NCBI GenBank assembly: GCA_020060215.1
Contig: JAGVAP010000123.1
Location: 1 to 64,000, forward strand
Reading direction: 5' to 3'
From: Deltaproteobacteria bacterium
GTDB taxonomy: Bacteria; Desulfobacterota; DSM-4660; Desulfatiglandales; HGW-15
DNA length: 64,000 nucleotides
Positions 34,776 to 43,649 of this stretch are shown here, in pieces. Made by a program: the position numbers and the translations under genes. Each line of letters begins with the position of its first letter. Positions within the stretch are counted from its first letter, which is position 1. Under the pieces are notes generated by a model, which saw only the letters and a program-made list of their open reading frames with translations, did no database searches and was not told the DNA's origin.

Positions 34776-34907
34776 GCAGGTGGACCCCGGCCCCGGCGTC
34801 GAAATGACGGATGGACTTAACGGCACTCGCGAAGGGTGTCAAGATTCGAAAACTGTACTTCTGGAGAACGGCGTCAGTGACGTTCGTCTATAGCAAGGAG
34901 AACCAGA

Positions 34908-35105
34908 ATGACCCCCTTGTCTTTTGAATGGAAATGGGCTGCGGATTACTTCATCTTCATGGGGCTGCTCTACCTGGCCCTGGCCGTGATCGGGTGCGGT
35001 CTGGTGGTCGCCTACGTGCGCACGTGGATGGAGATCCATAAGGAAGAAAAGGCCGAAAAACCCGTCCCGGTGATCCAGTCCAGGCTGAGGTATCCGCAGT
35101 ATTGA
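34908..35105 (+). CDS. Small single-helix membrane protein after qrcD
   Basis: 65 aa with one transmembrane helix (about 15-37, FIFMGLLYLALAVIGCGLVVAYV) and a charged cytoplasmic-type tail (EIHKEEKAEKP). The AAGGAG site lies 7-9 nt before ATG 34908 and the gene is on the qrc strand 132 nt after qrcD, so it is likely a small Qrc-associated subunit or cofactor. I do not recognise a named family. Its stop touches the next hairpin repeat. Confidence 0.7.
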   Translation: MTPLSFEWKWAADYFIFMGLLYLALAVIGCGLVVAYVRTWMEIHKEEKAEKPVPVIQSRLRYPQY

Positions 35106-35178
35106 AATGGAATGGATGGAATGATGGAATGCCGGGTGAATCGCCCATGCACCATCATTCCATCATTCCACCATTCCA
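35106..35178. repeat. GGAATGATGGAATG hairpin repeat, copy 2
   Basis: Left arm TGGAATGGATGGAATGATGG (35108-) and right arm CATCATTCCATCATTCCACC (about 35152-35172), inverted copies around a short GC-rich loop. The words are the same as at 14900-15014. It lies between convergent qrc and nadB genes. Confidence 0.8.
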
Positions 35179-35232
35179 GCCGATTATCCCCCGTTCTCTC
35201 AACGCGCCACGCGCCAAGTCGATTCCCTGCAG

Positions 35233-36840
35233 CTAAATAGAGGTGACTGTATCCCTTGCCCAGTTCCGGTCGTCCCTGGCGGGGTGGTCCAGGTTGAAGT
35301 GAAGTCCCCTGCTCTCTTTTCTGAGAGAGGCGCAGGTGATGATGAGCTGCGCCACCAGGGCCAGGTTCCTCAGCTCCAAGAGATCCCTGGTGACGATGAA
35401 GTTCCAGTAATACTCCCTGATCTCATCCTGGATGATGTCGATCCTCCTCCTGGCCCTCCGGAGCCTCTTGTCGCTCCTCACGATCCCCACATAGTTCCAC
35501 ATGAAGCGCCGGATCTCATCCCAGTTGTGGGAGACGATGACCGATTCCTCGCTGTCCGTCGCACTGCCCGCATCCCATAAGGGGGTCTCGGTCAGCGGGG
35601 TCCTTCTGTTCGCTTCCAGGTGCCCCGATGACTCGTCGGCTGCACGTCTGGCAAAGACCAGGGCTTCGAGCAGGGAATTGCTCGCAAGCCTGTTGGCTCC
35701 GTGCAGACCGGTGCAGGCGACCTCGCCGATCGCATAGAGGTTGCTGATGTTGGTCTGGCCGTTCTCATCCGTAAGGAGACCGCCGCACATGTAGTGGGCC
35801 GCAGGGACCACCGGGATGGGACTCCGGGTGATATCGATCTGGAAACTCAGACAGGTCTCGTAGATATGGGGAAACCTCTCCCTGATGAATTCCGGGGGTC
35901 TGTGACTGATGTCCAGGTAGACGCAGGGTTCACCGCTCTTTTTCAGCTCCAGATCGATGGACCTCGCCACGATGTCTCGAAAGGCGAGGTCCTTCAGGGG
36001 GTGATATTTCTCCATGAATGGTTTTCCCTTGGAGTCGAGCAGGATTCCTCCCTCTCCCCGGACGGCCTCGGAGATGAGGAAGTTCTTGGCCTGGGGGTGG
36101 TAGAGACAGGTGGGGTGAAATTGGACGAATTCCATGTTGGCGACCTTTACGCCCGCCCTGTAGCCGATGGCCACCCCATCGCCGGACGCGATGTCCGGAT
36201 TGCTGGTATAGAGGTACACCTTGCCCGCCCCGCCGGTCGCGAGGACCGTAATTCTCGACAGAAAGGTGAGGACATGGCCCTGCTCGCAGTCCAGGACATA
36301 AGCGCCCCAGCACGTCTCCTTCGTCTCCGAGGCGATGATGCCCCTTTTGATGAGCTTGGACTTGGTGATGAGATCGATCGCCATGTGGTTCTCATAGATA
36401 GAGATCCGCCGGTCCTGTTCCACTCGCGCGAGCAGGGCCTTCTCGACCTCCTGACCGGTGCGGTCCCTGGTATGCACGATCCGGCGCCTGGTATGTCCCC
36501 CCTCCATCCCCAGATCGAGGCCCTGATCCTCCTTGGTCGAAAAATGGACGCCCAGGGACATGAGCTCCTCGATCCTGGATGGGCCGTCCTCCACCACCAT
36601 CCTCACAATCTTCTCATTGCATAGCCCTGCCCCGGATTCCAGGGTATCGCTGACATGGAGTTCCGGGCTGTCATCCGGAGAGAAGACCGATGCAATCCCC
36701 CCCTGTGCATAGTTGGTGGAGGTCTCCATCCGCTCTTTCTTGGTGACAATGGCTACCGTGCCGGATTTCGCCGCCTGAAGGGCAAATGTGAGGCCTGCGA
36801 TGCCGCTGCCGATCACCAGGTAGTCCGTTCTGATTTCCAT
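35233..36840 (-). CDS. nadB: L-aspartate oxidase
   Basis: NadB oxidises L-aspartate to iminoaspartate, the first step of NAD synthesis; anaerobes use fumarate as the electron acceptor. The 535-aa protein has the FAD motif YLVIGSGIAGLTFALQAA, TNYAQGGIASV, the substrate loop VHTRDRTGQEV, and GLHGANRLASNSLLEALVFARR in the C-terminal part. ATG 36840 (AGAAGG upstream) gives the usual MEIRTDYLVIG start; the frame runs further upstream but without homology. Neither nadA nor nadC is in the window. Confidence 0.95.
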   Translation of the reverse strand: MEIRTDYLVIGSGIAGLTFALQAAKSGTVAIVTKKERMETSTNYAQGGIASVFSPDDSPELHVSDTLESGAGLCNEKIVRMVVEDGPSRIEELMSLGVHFSTKEDQGLDLGMEGGHTRRRIVHTRDRTGQEVEKALLARVEQDRRISIYENHMAIDLITKSKLIKRGIIASETKETCWGAYVLDCEQGHVLTFLSRITVLATGGAGKVYLYTSNPDIASGDGVAIGYRAGVKVANMEFVQFHPTCLYHPQAKNFLISEAVRGEGGILLDSKGKPFMEKYHPLKDLAFRDIVARSIDLELKKSGEPCVYLDISHRPPEFIRERFPHIYETCLSFQIDITRSPIPVVPAAHYMCGGLLTDENGQTNISNLYAIGEVACTGLHGANRLASNSLLEALVFARRAADESSGHLEANRRTPLTETPLWDAGSATDSEESVIVSHNWDEIRRFMWNYVGIVRSDKRLRRARRRIDIIQDEIREYYWNFIVTRDLLELRNLALVAQLIITCASLRKESRGLHFNLDHPARDDRNWARDTVTSI

Positions 36841-37094
36841 CCTTCTATTCCCTTTCCGCTCGAACGGAGTCGCTCCCCGACCGGCCCCCGCCCCAAACCC
36901 ACCATCAACTTCCGTCTTCTCCATAGACGTCCGCCGGTTCGGGGGTTCCCCCGTTCAGCAGCAGACGTCAGATGTAAACCGCCCGACATTCCGAGGAGCG
37001 AGACGTACAGACCGGTACGTCGCAGCAAGCTGCCCCGGCGCCAGGCCGGGGAGGGGGGAGGGCAACGCAGGTGAATCGGGCCCGCTTCATGTCA

Positions 37095-37123
37095 TTGACA
37101 GACCTGCCGGCCTCCACTAGACT
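37095..37123 (+). promoter_or_regulatory. Sigma-70 promoter of the HAD phosphatase gene
   Basis: TTGACA (37095-37100), 17-nt spacer, TAGACT (37118-37123). Predicted start near 37130, which leaves a leader of about 175 nt. The leader holds two tandem hairpins. Confidence 0.7.
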
Positions 37124-37242
37124 AGCACATTACCTTTTGGATTTCCCCAAGGTTTTTGTTGGGGCGGCATGGCTCTCTCCCTGGTCTTCTGTTGTTGTTC
37201 CCCAACATTCCCGTGATCCCGTTGTTCCCATGGTGCAAACTT

Positions 37243-37287
37243 CACCCCCTGAGGGGGTGCAATCAAAGTCGGCCCCTCCGGGGCCGA
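37243..37287 (+). promoter_or_regulatory. Two tandem GC hairpins in the leader of the HAD gene
   Basis: CACCCCC-TGA-GGGGGTG (37243-37259) and TCGGCCCC-TCC-GGGGCCGA (37269-37287), both perfect, end 20 nt before the ATG at 37307. They may shield or expose the ribosome binding site (GGTGGAG, 37294-37300). The rest of 36841-37242 has no gene I can support. Confidence 0.55.
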
Positions 37288-37306
37288 TCTTCACTGGTGG
37301 AGCTAA

Positions 37307-37957
37307 ATGAAAAAACCTGCGGCATTGATCTTCGACTGCGACGGCGTGATGTTCGAATCCAAACAGGCCAACATCGAGTTCTACAGCCACATCGCCCGCC
37401 ATTTCGGTCTTGGGCCCCTGGGGGAAGCCGATGTGGAGTTCGTTCACATGCATACTGCGGACGAATCCCTTCGCCATCTTTTCAGGGGGAGTCCTCACCT
37501 GGAAGAGGCCCTGGCCTACAGGCTCGAAATGGACTACACCCCCTTCATCGATTATATGGTCATGGAACCGGGGCTGAAGGAGCTTCTGGCTGAGCTGAAG
37601 CCGTATGTCGGTCTGGCGGTCGCCACCAACCGGAGCAATACCATCGGGAAGGTGCTGGAATGGAACGGATTGAGCGGCTATTTCGATATCGTGGTTTCCT
37701 CGCTGGATGTAACCCTGCCGAAACCCCACCCGGAGTGCATCCACAAGATCTTGAATCACTTCGAACTACCCGCGGCCAGATCCTTCTACGTCGGGGACTC
37801 GCTGGTCGATGAGCAGACCGCCGAGGCTGCAGGCGTCCCTTTCATCAGCTACAAGAACAAACATCTGCGGGCGGTGTTCCACGTCGATCAGATGAAGGAG
37901 ATTGGGAGGATTGTAAGAAGATCGGGCCTGCTGCAAGATCAGCCACAAAGACACTAA
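37307..37957 (+). CDS. HAD-superfamily phosphatase (phosphoglycolate phosphatase-like)
   Basis: 216 aa with the HAD motifs: motif I IFDCDGVMFES (nucleophile Asp), motif II VAVATNRSN, motif III lysine in LPKPHPECI and motif IV YVGDSLVDEQTA. It would hydrolyse a small phosphate ester; the cap region (about 15-85) is compatible with phosphoglycolate phosphatase-like enzymes, but the substrate is unknown. The last residues (QDQPQRH) and the TAA stop come from the left arm of the hairpin repeat at 37942-38008. Confidence 0.88.
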   Translation: MKKPAALIFDCDGVMFESKQANIEFYSHIARHFGLGPLGEADVEFVHMHTADESLRHLFRGSPHLEEALAYRLEMDYTPFIDYMVMEPGLKELLAELKPYVGLAVATNRSNTIGKVLEWNGLSGYFDIVVSSLDVTLPKPHPECIHKILNHFELPAARSFYVGDSLVDEQTAEAAGVPFISYKNKHLRAVFHVDQMKEIGRIVRRSGLLQDQPQRH

Positions 37958-38008
37958 GTCACAAAGAAACCCACAGTATCTTTCTTGGTGTCTTCGTGTC
38001 TTGGTGGC
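37942..38008. repeat. AAGACACAAAG stop-codon hairpin repeat, copy 1
   Basis: GCCACAAAGACACTAAGTCA (from 37942) and the inverse TCTTCGTGTCTTGGTGGC (37991-38008) fold as a stem. It contains the stop codon of the HAD gene and ends 13 nt from the stop of the convergent pilQ gene. Confidence 0.85.
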
Positions 38009-38020
38009 GGAATTCGGCTG

Positions 38021-40366
38021 CTACAGCGTCAGCACCGTCGGCGTCAGGAAGATGATCAGCTCCAGCCGGTCGGCGGTGTTCTTCTTCGCCTTGAAGAGCC
38101 ATCCCAGCAGCGGGATATCGCCCAACCCGGGGATCTGCTCGGTCCTGTCGCTGTCGGTCTCCTTGTAGATCCCGCCGATCACCACGGTGTCGCCGGATGC
38201 CACCATCATGGTCGTGGTCGCTTCTTTGGTCATGATGGGGACATTCTCGCCGAGGGCGTGTGCATAGTCCGGCTGATCGTCTTTGACCAGCACCTCCATG
38301 ATCACCATGTTGTTGGGCGTGATCTGGGGTTTGACCTCCAGCTTCAGGCTCGCATCCACCTGCTGGTAGGTCTTGTTCCCGTTGGCGTCCGTCCCGGCGG
38401 GGATGACGATCTTGGTGCCCTGCTGGATGGTCGCCTTGACGGTGTCCCGGGTCACGATCTTGGGGGCGGAAAGGGTCCTCGTCTTGCCCTCCGCCTCTGC
38501 TAGGGCGAGAGATGCATCCAGATGAAGTCCGGTGAGCGCTCCCCGGGTCAGCTTCGTGAAGGTGAAGCCGATGTTCTCTGCGGGAAAAGCAGCGGCGCTG
38601 AACCCGGTGCCGAAGCTGGGATTGTAGAGCTTGGAACCGACCGGGAAGTCAGCGGGCACGTTGTCGACCGCCCATGACGGCGCTCCCGCCCATGTGGTAT
38701 CCCTGTTCCTCCTGACCTGCATCTGCGTGGCGTTGTTCCACTGAACACCCAGCGAGCGGGCGAAGGTCGTATCGGCCTGGATGATCCGCGCCTCGATCAT
38801 GACCTGGGGCGTGGGCTGGTCCAGCCGTTCCTTGAGGGAAGTCGCCTCCTGGATCTTCGATACCCGGTCGTAGTAGATAATGGTCTTGGTCTGGGTGTCG
38901 ACGGTGATCTTTCCCTGCTCGCTTCTCACGGTCCTGTCGATGATATCCCGGATGTTGTTCACATCCTTGTAGTTCACGGTCAGATAGGCCGTCTTCATCT
39001 CCTCCTTCTGCTCCTCGGCCTTTTCCCTCCTTATCCGCTCTTCGTATTCCCGGTCTTTGTCTTCCCTCTTTCTCCTCTCTTCCGCTTCGAGCTGGCTAAG
39101 CTGGGCCTTGGTCGTGACCCAGATGACGTTTCCTTCCTCCCTCTTGGCAAGGTTGTTGTTCGAGAGGACGAGGTCCAGCGCCTGATCCCAGGGGACGTTC
39201 TTGAGTCTCATGGAGACCTGCCCCTTCACCTCCGGACCCCACACGATGTTGAGGTTGCTGATCTCCCCGAGGAGGCGCAGGATGTTCGTGACATCCGCAT
39301 TGACGAAATCCATGGTCATCGGGGTGCCGGTGTAGCCTTTGTTCGGAAGGCCCAGAAGCGGATCGTAGGCCTCCTTCTTGGACGCTGCCGGTGCGATGGA
39401 CTCTGCGGCCGGGGGTTTGGCTCCGGAGGCCGGCGCCTGCGCCATTTGCAGGGGAACCACCGATTTCTCCAGAGGCTTGATGGAAGTAGGGCCGAAGTCA
39501 ATCAGGATGGACTTTGCCTTCTGATCCACATGAAATGGGACCATTTCCCTCAGGTGGATCGCGATCGTGACCTGTTTCTCGGCAGGGGAATAGGCCGGAC
39601 GGATCCGCTCTACCACCGCCTGAAACCGGGAGGAGTCGATCTCTCTCAGGAGCGGCGACGGAATAGCGGCGTTTGGGAGTTTCAGGACCAGCGTATTCAC
39701 CCCTTTTCTGTCGAGGTCGTAGGGCGCCTTCTTGTCCGTGGTGACCGTGATCCGGGACTTGCCCTGGCCGAGCATCGTGAAGTCCAGACCGAGGATCTGG
39801 TTTTGGTTGGATGGCTTGGCGTCGAAAAAGATCCTGGGCTCGGCAGCCGGGATCAAGGACTCTTTCGGTGCCTCCAGGGCCGGGGAGGGCGGGGCCCCCC
39901 CTGCGGGTCCGGCAACGGCCGCCTGCTTCGGCGTAAGGACCACCTTGATGGTACCGTCCTTGGCCTGGATGTCGTGCTCCAGGGGGAGCACGAGCACGAT
40001 CGTCATTCGGGTCATCGCAGGCTGGTCCTTTATCCGTTCGAAGAGGATATCCCGGATATTGCCGCCGTATACGGGCGTCTGCAGGGGCAGGTCCTTCCCT
40101 GCCTTCCCTTCGATATCGAGGACCACCCGTGGCGGATCCATGAGTTTGAAGGCCGTATAAGGGACCGACCTGGAATTGACCACTTCCACGACGGTTCTTT
40201 GCAGAGCTGAATGGACCTTCATGGTTTGGATGACGGGACCGGCGGCTTCCTCCGAAGTCGAGGTATTGATCGGGGGGGTTGCACATCCGGTCAGGAACAG
40301 GACGGCTCCAGCGAGACAGGCGAACCAGGTCCTACGCCTCAGCTCATCCTTCGGCCTCTTCCCCAT
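38021..40366 (-). CDS. pilQ: Type IV pilus secretin PilQ
   Basis: PilQ forms the outer-membrane channel through which the pilus leaves. The 781-aa product has an N-terminal signal with a lipobox LFLTGC (Cys28 from the chosen start), two AMIN domains (about 45-290), short N0/N1 domains (about 335-510) with the charged linker EERRKREDKDREYEERIRR, and the C-terminal secretin domain (TPQVMIEARIIQADTTFARSLG to GGIYKETDSDRTEQIPGLGDIPLLGWLFK). ATG 40366 has an AAGGAGAG site 7 nt upstream, preferred to ATG 40390. Last gene of pilMNOPQ. Confidence 0.95.
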   Translation of the reverse strand: MGKRPKDELRRRTWFACLAGAVLFLTGCATPPINTSTSEEAAGPVIQTMKVHSALQRTVVEVVNSRSVPYTAFKLMDPPRVVLDIEGKAGKDLPLQTPVYGGNIRDILFERIKDQPAMTRMTIVLVLPLEHDIQAKDGTIKVVLTPKQAAVAGPAGGAPPSPALEAPKESLIPAAEPRIFFDAKPSNQNQILGLDFTMLGQGKSRITVTTDKKAPYDLDRKGVNTLVLKLPNAAIPSPLLREIDSSRFQAVVERIRPAYSPAEKQVTIAIHLREMVPFHVDQKAKSILIDFGPTSIKPLEKSVVPLQMAQAPASGAKPPAAESIAPAASKKEAYDPLLGLPNKGYTGTPMTMDFVNADVTNILRLLGEISNLNIVWGPEVKGQVSMRLKNVPWDQALDLVLSNNNLAKREEGNVIWVTTKAQLSQLEAEERRKREDKDREYEERIRREKAEEQKEEMKTAYLTVNYKDVNNIRDIIDRTVRSEQGKITVDTQTKTIIYYDRVSKIQEATSLKERLDQPTPQVMIEARIIQADTTFARSLGVQWNNATQMQVRRNRDTTWAGAPSWAVDNVPADFPVGSKLYNPSFGTGFSAAAFPAENIGFTFTKLTRGALTGLHLDASLALAEAEGKTRTLSAPKIVTRDTVKATIQQGTKIVIPAGTDANGNKTYQQVDASLKLEVKPQITPNNMVIMEVLVKDDQPDYAHALGENVPIMTKEATTTMMVASGDTVVIGGIYKETDSDRTEQIPGLGDIPLLGWLFKAKKNTADRLELIIFLTPTVLTL

Positions 40367-40425
40367 AATGACTCTCCTTAGTTCGTTCATTGCCCACCAC
40401 TCGTTTCGCACGCAAAACCCCGAGG

Positions 40426-41082
40426 TCACTCGAGAGTAGGGAGTTTCTTGGGTATATCCTTGTACTGAACAGTTCCCCTGAAGTCTTTGTACTCCTCCCG
40501 GATGACTACCTCTTTGTCGGTGACAGCATAAACCATGCCACTATTCGTTCCGATCGGGGTGCCCTTCCGGATCACATGGCCGACTCCCTTGGAGTCGCGC
40601 ACCATAGCCCAGTTGCCTTTGGGGCTCAATACGATGGCGATCAACTCCAGCTGAGAAAGATCCAGGGTCTCGAGATAGGTTTGCGGTTTCCTCTGTTTCT
40701 GCTCTTCAACGGCCTCCTGTTCCGCCAGAAAGGTTTTGAAGGGGTCGGTCTTTCCGGTCGGATCATAGGTGTATTTTGCCGCACCTCCCTCTTTTGCCGC
40801 TGCATCTGATTCAGACGGTCCCGTGCCCTCGAAGATCTTCTGCATGGGCCTGCTTTCCTTGTACACGGCCTCATGCGGTACGGCAGAGGAGATTGGAGCA
40901 TGAGAAAACAGGAAGACCAAGGTGAGGAGAGATGCCTGGACGAGCCCGACTCTTTGAGACGAACCGCCGATGCAGGATCGGACAAGTGGGGTGGTCCCCT
41001 CGAAGGGTGATTTTCCCCCCCCGTCGTAACGACCCCTAGCCGGCGTTTGCGAAAGGGCGCTATTTCTTGGGAGCCGGGCCAT
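40426..41082 (-). CDS. pilP: Type IV pilus assembly protein PilP
   Basis: PilP links the inner-membrane PilN/PilO complex to PilQ. The 218-aa product has a hydrophobic segment (about 47-66, GLVQASLLTLVFLFSHAPISSA) and the C-terminal PilP domain: DPFKTF, LETLDLSQLELIAIVLSPKGNWAMV, GVGHVIRKGTPIGTNSG, VVIREEYKDFRG. Unlike many PilP proteins there is no lipobox cysteine. The long 45-residue N-terminal part before the hydrophobic segment is unusual. ATG 41082 has an AGGGGG site 8 nt upstream and overlaps the end of pilO by 23 nt. Confidence 0.9.
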   Translation of the reverse strand: MARLPRNSALSQTPARGRYDGGGKSPFEGTTPLVRSCIGGSSQRVGLVQASLLTLVFLFSHAPISSAVPHEAVYKESRPMQKIFEGTGPSESDAAAKEGGAAKYTYDPTGKTDPFKTFLAEQEAVEEQKQRKPQTYLETLDLSQLELIAIVLSPKGNWAMVRDSKGVGHVIRKGTPIGTNSGMVYAVTDKEVVIREEYKDFRGTVQYKDIPKKLPTLE

Positions 41083-41653
41083 CGGTTTCCCCCTTGAATC
41101 GATAGGTTACAGCATCGCACTTCGTGTTCAGAATCGTGGACCTTGCCCCATCGGGCACCATGGAGACGTTCAGTATGTTTACGATCCTCTCCATTGCACC
41201 GACCTTGTCGAAGAAGACCGCCACATGGTGATAGTTGCCCCTGACCTCGATGGAGACCGGGATCTCTACATAGAAATCCTGCATCTTCTCTCTCTGTGGG
41301 TTAAAAAGACGGAACTCGAGTTGAGAATCGCTGCCGAGCTGGGTGATCGTCTTCAGCAGGGTCGGGATCTCCTTCGTATTGGGCAGCAGTTTCAGTGCAT
41401 CCTTGAACTGGGTATCGGTCTCGGCCCATTCCGCCTCGAACTGCGCCAGCCGTCTGGCCGTGACCCTCGCCTTTGCAAGCTTCTGCTCGAGGGACGCGAT
41501 CTCCTGCTTGGTCTTGTCGATTTCCTCTGTCTTGGGGATATAGACAAACCAGACGAACAACCCGGCTATCACGATCACCGTCCCCGCGAGGATCGCAATC
41601 CTGAACCCCATCTTGATCTTTTCTATCTTTTCGAATACAGGTCCCAGGTCCAT
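41060..41653 (-). CDS. pilO: Type IV pilus inner-membrane protein PilO
   Basis: 197-aa PilO with one membrane helix (about 18-38, RIAILAGTVIVIAGLFVWFVY), a coiled coil (about 45-75) and a ferredoxin-like C-terminal domain (VSIEVRGNYHHVAVFFDKVGAMERIVNI). It pairs with PilN and PilP in the inner-membrane alignment complex. The gene lies 76 nt after pilN and its end overlaps pilP. Confidence 0.93.
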   Translation of the reverse strand: MDLGPVFEKIEKIKMGFRIAILAGTVIVIAGLFVWFVYIPKTEEIDKTKQEIASLEQKLAKARVTARRLAQFEAEWAETDTQFKDALKLLPNTKEIPTLLKTITQLGSDSQLEFRLFNPQREKMQDFYVEIPVSIEVRGNYHHVAVFFDKVGAMERIVNILNVSMVPDGARSTILNTKCDAVTYRFKGETDGPAPKK

Positions 41654-41729
41654 AACCCGATCCTCTTCTCGAGATCGTGCCCGTGATTCGCGTACGTCTG
41701 TTGTTTTACCCTAACGTTCGAGCCTCACG

Positions 41730-42305
41730 TCACTTCTTCGGCTTCGCCTTCTCCTGGTACGCATAGGTCTTGCATTCCAGGGTAAAATCGGCGACGTTCA
41801 ACCTATGCTGTGGGAGATGCTGCATTTTTGCACTCACCAGTTCGACCGAATGGATGTACTCCGATTTCTCCAGGTTCGTCATGAACAGGGCAACGGTCTC
41901 GTTGTCCATGGCCGTACCCGCGAGCTTCAGTACGCCCCCGGATTCCGCCAGGGAGCTGAGCCATAGTTTTTCCTTTGGAACGGCCGTCGCGATCTCGTCC
42001 AGCAGGTGGACCGGGCCCGTCTTCTTCTTTTCCAGGTCCCTGATAACGGCAAGCTTTGTCTTGACTTCCTTGATCTTCTTCTCGAGTTCTCCGATTTTCT
42101 TGAGGGTCTCCTGGAAAGCGGCGAGTTCCTGCTGGAGCTTTTTTTCCTGGTCCTTGGCCTTGGCGAGGTCGGCATTGAGGTCCAGGAACACCAGGATGAT
42201 GGCGCCGAAGAGCAGGACTACCGTGAGAACATAGATGGAGATCTGCCTCTTGATGTTCTCTCTTTTCTTTGCCGCCCTGAATGGAAGGAGATTGATCTTG
42301 ATCAT
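41730..42305 (-). CDS. pilN: Type IV pilus inner-membrane protein PilN
   Basis: 191-aa PilN: MIKINLLPFRAAKKRENIKRQ, the N-terminal IN-L-P motif that binds PilM, one membrane helix (about 24-46) and a periplasmic coiled coil and ferredoxin-like domain. The start overlaps the end of pilM by 4 nt. Confidence 0.94.
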   Translation of the reverse strand: MIKINLLPFRAAKKRENIKRQISIYVLTVVLLFGAIILVFLDLNADLAKAKDQEKKLQQELAAFQETLKKIGELEKKIKEVKTKLAVIRDLEKKKTGPVHLLDEIATAVPKEKLWLSSLAESGGVLKLAGTAMDNETVALFMTNLEKSEYIHSVELVSAKMQHLPQHRLNVADFTLECKTYAYQEKAKPKK

Positions 42306-43390
42306 TTGTCGCCCGTACTCCTCAGCGCAAGGCCCACGGCCACGGCGGCCTGTGGGGCCATGTAGCTCAGGTATTTGGGATCAAAAAGCTTCTCGTTGAT
42401 CTGAAGATTCGAAAACGGGTTGAGTTCAACTACGGGTATATCCGTTTGCATTTCCAGATACTGATGAAAACCGGGAACCCTGCATGATCCGCCACTGACG
42501 AAGATCTTTTCGATGTTCTGGTCAGGGTAGGTGGTGGTCAGGAAGTCAAGGGCGCGCTTGATCTCATTGACCCACCCGGAGACGACCGAGGCAACCACCT
42601 CCTCCAGCGTGCCCCTGTCTTTTCCGTTCATCTTTGCGCCGCCGAGCTTGATTTCTTCGGCTTCTTCATACGGCACCTCGAAGCTGGACATGATCCCTTC
42701 GTTGATCTGAAAGCCTCCGAAGGAAGAGTCCCTCGTGAAGATGGAGACCCCGTTCTTGATCACATTGATTCCGAGTTCCTCGGCGCCTACGTTCACCAGG
42801 GCAAAACAGCCTGAATTCATTTCGTTGCTTGATTCGAATGCGTTCTGAAGGGCAAAGGCATCCACGTCCAGAACCACGGGATTGAGGCCCGTGATCTGAA
42901 GAAGGCTGACATAGTCTTCCACGACATCCTTTTTCGCCGCCACCAGCATCACGTCCATGAGGCCGGACTCCTGCGACCTCTCTTCAGATTCCTCGGGGTT
43001 TGCCTCGGCTGCGGTGAGGATCTCGTAGTCGAGGTTCACATCATGAATGTCAAAGGGGATATACTGCTCGGCCTCTTCCTGAATCGTGGACTCCAGTTCA
43101 GATTCCTCACGTTTTGCAATACTGATCTTCTTAACGATGACCGAATAGCCGGAGATCGAGGTAGCCACATTCTTGTTCTTGATCTTCAGGTTCTTGAACA
43201 GGTTCTTGATTGCGGAGGAGACGATCTCGATCTCCTTGATGGTCCCTTCCACGATGGCCTCTCGAGGCAAGCCGATCATCCCGAAGTTCTTCAGGAGCTT
43301 TCCCTTCTTGCCGTCCTCGATCTCAACGAGCTTGATTGCGTGAGAGCCGATATCCAGGCCGATGAGCTGATTCTTCTTGGCGATTGGCAT
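42302..43390 (-). CDS. pilM: Type IV pilus actin-like ATPase PilM
   Basis: 362-aa PilM, an FtsA-like cytoplasmic ATPase that binds the N-terminus of PilN. The phosphate-1 motif IGLDIGSHAIKLVEI opens the protein. VNVGAEELGINV and KIFVSGGSCRVPGFHQYLE are the phosphate-2 and adenosine motifs. Length is normal. It follows the Xre gene by 8 nt. Confidence 0.95.
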   Translation of the reverse strand: MPIAKKNQLIGLDIGSHAIKLVEIEDGKKGKLLKNFGMIGLPREAIVEGTIKEIEIVSSAIKNLFKNLKIKNKNVATSISGYSVIVKKISIAKREESELESTIQEEAEQYIPFDIHDVNLDYEILTAAEANPEESEERSQESGLMDVMLVAAKKDVVEDYVSLLQITGLNPVVLDVDAFALQNAFESSNEMNSGCFALVNVGAEELGINVIKNGVSIFTRDSSFGGFQINEGIMSSFEVPYEEAEEIKLGGAKMNGKDRGTLEEVVASVVSGWVNEIKRALDFLTTTYPDQNIEKIFVSGGSCRVPGFHQYLEMQTDIPVVELNPFSNLQINEKLFDPKYLSYMAPQAAVAVGLALRSTGDK

Positions 43391-43398
43391 ACCGTTCC

Positions 43399-43593
43399 TT
43401 ACGATTCCGGAAAGATTCGATCCTTGTCGGAGAGCTTATAGCCGAGGGCCAGTATGATCTTCCTCCGGGTCTCCATGCGGCAATTCATCCCTCTCTCTAT
43501 CCTGTCGATCGTCAACGGTGAAACTCCGGCCTTTCTAGCGAGCTCAGCTTTACTCATCAGGAGTTCCTCTCTGATACCCTTTACAATATTCAT
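43399..43593 (-). CDS. Xre-type helix-turn-helix regulator upstream of pilM
   Basis: 64 aa, essentially one HTH domain: MSKAELARKAGVSPLTIDRI and RKIILALGYKL are the helix-turn-helix and closing helix of the Cro/C1 (Xre) family. ATG 43593 has a GAGGAG site about 9-11 nt upstream (a TTG two codons earlier is possible). It is the first gene of the pilMNOPQ transcript and lies next to AT-rich operator-like DNA, so it probably regulates its own operon. That is inference. Confidence 0.85.
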   Translation of the reverse strand: MNIVKGIREELLMSKAELARKAGVSPLTIDRIERGMNCRMETRRKIILALGYKLSDKDRIFPES

Positions 43594-43649
43594 GCCCAAT
43601 CTCTCCTCTTGAATCTGAGTTCGACCAAAAGTCCCGACTTCAGGACGCG

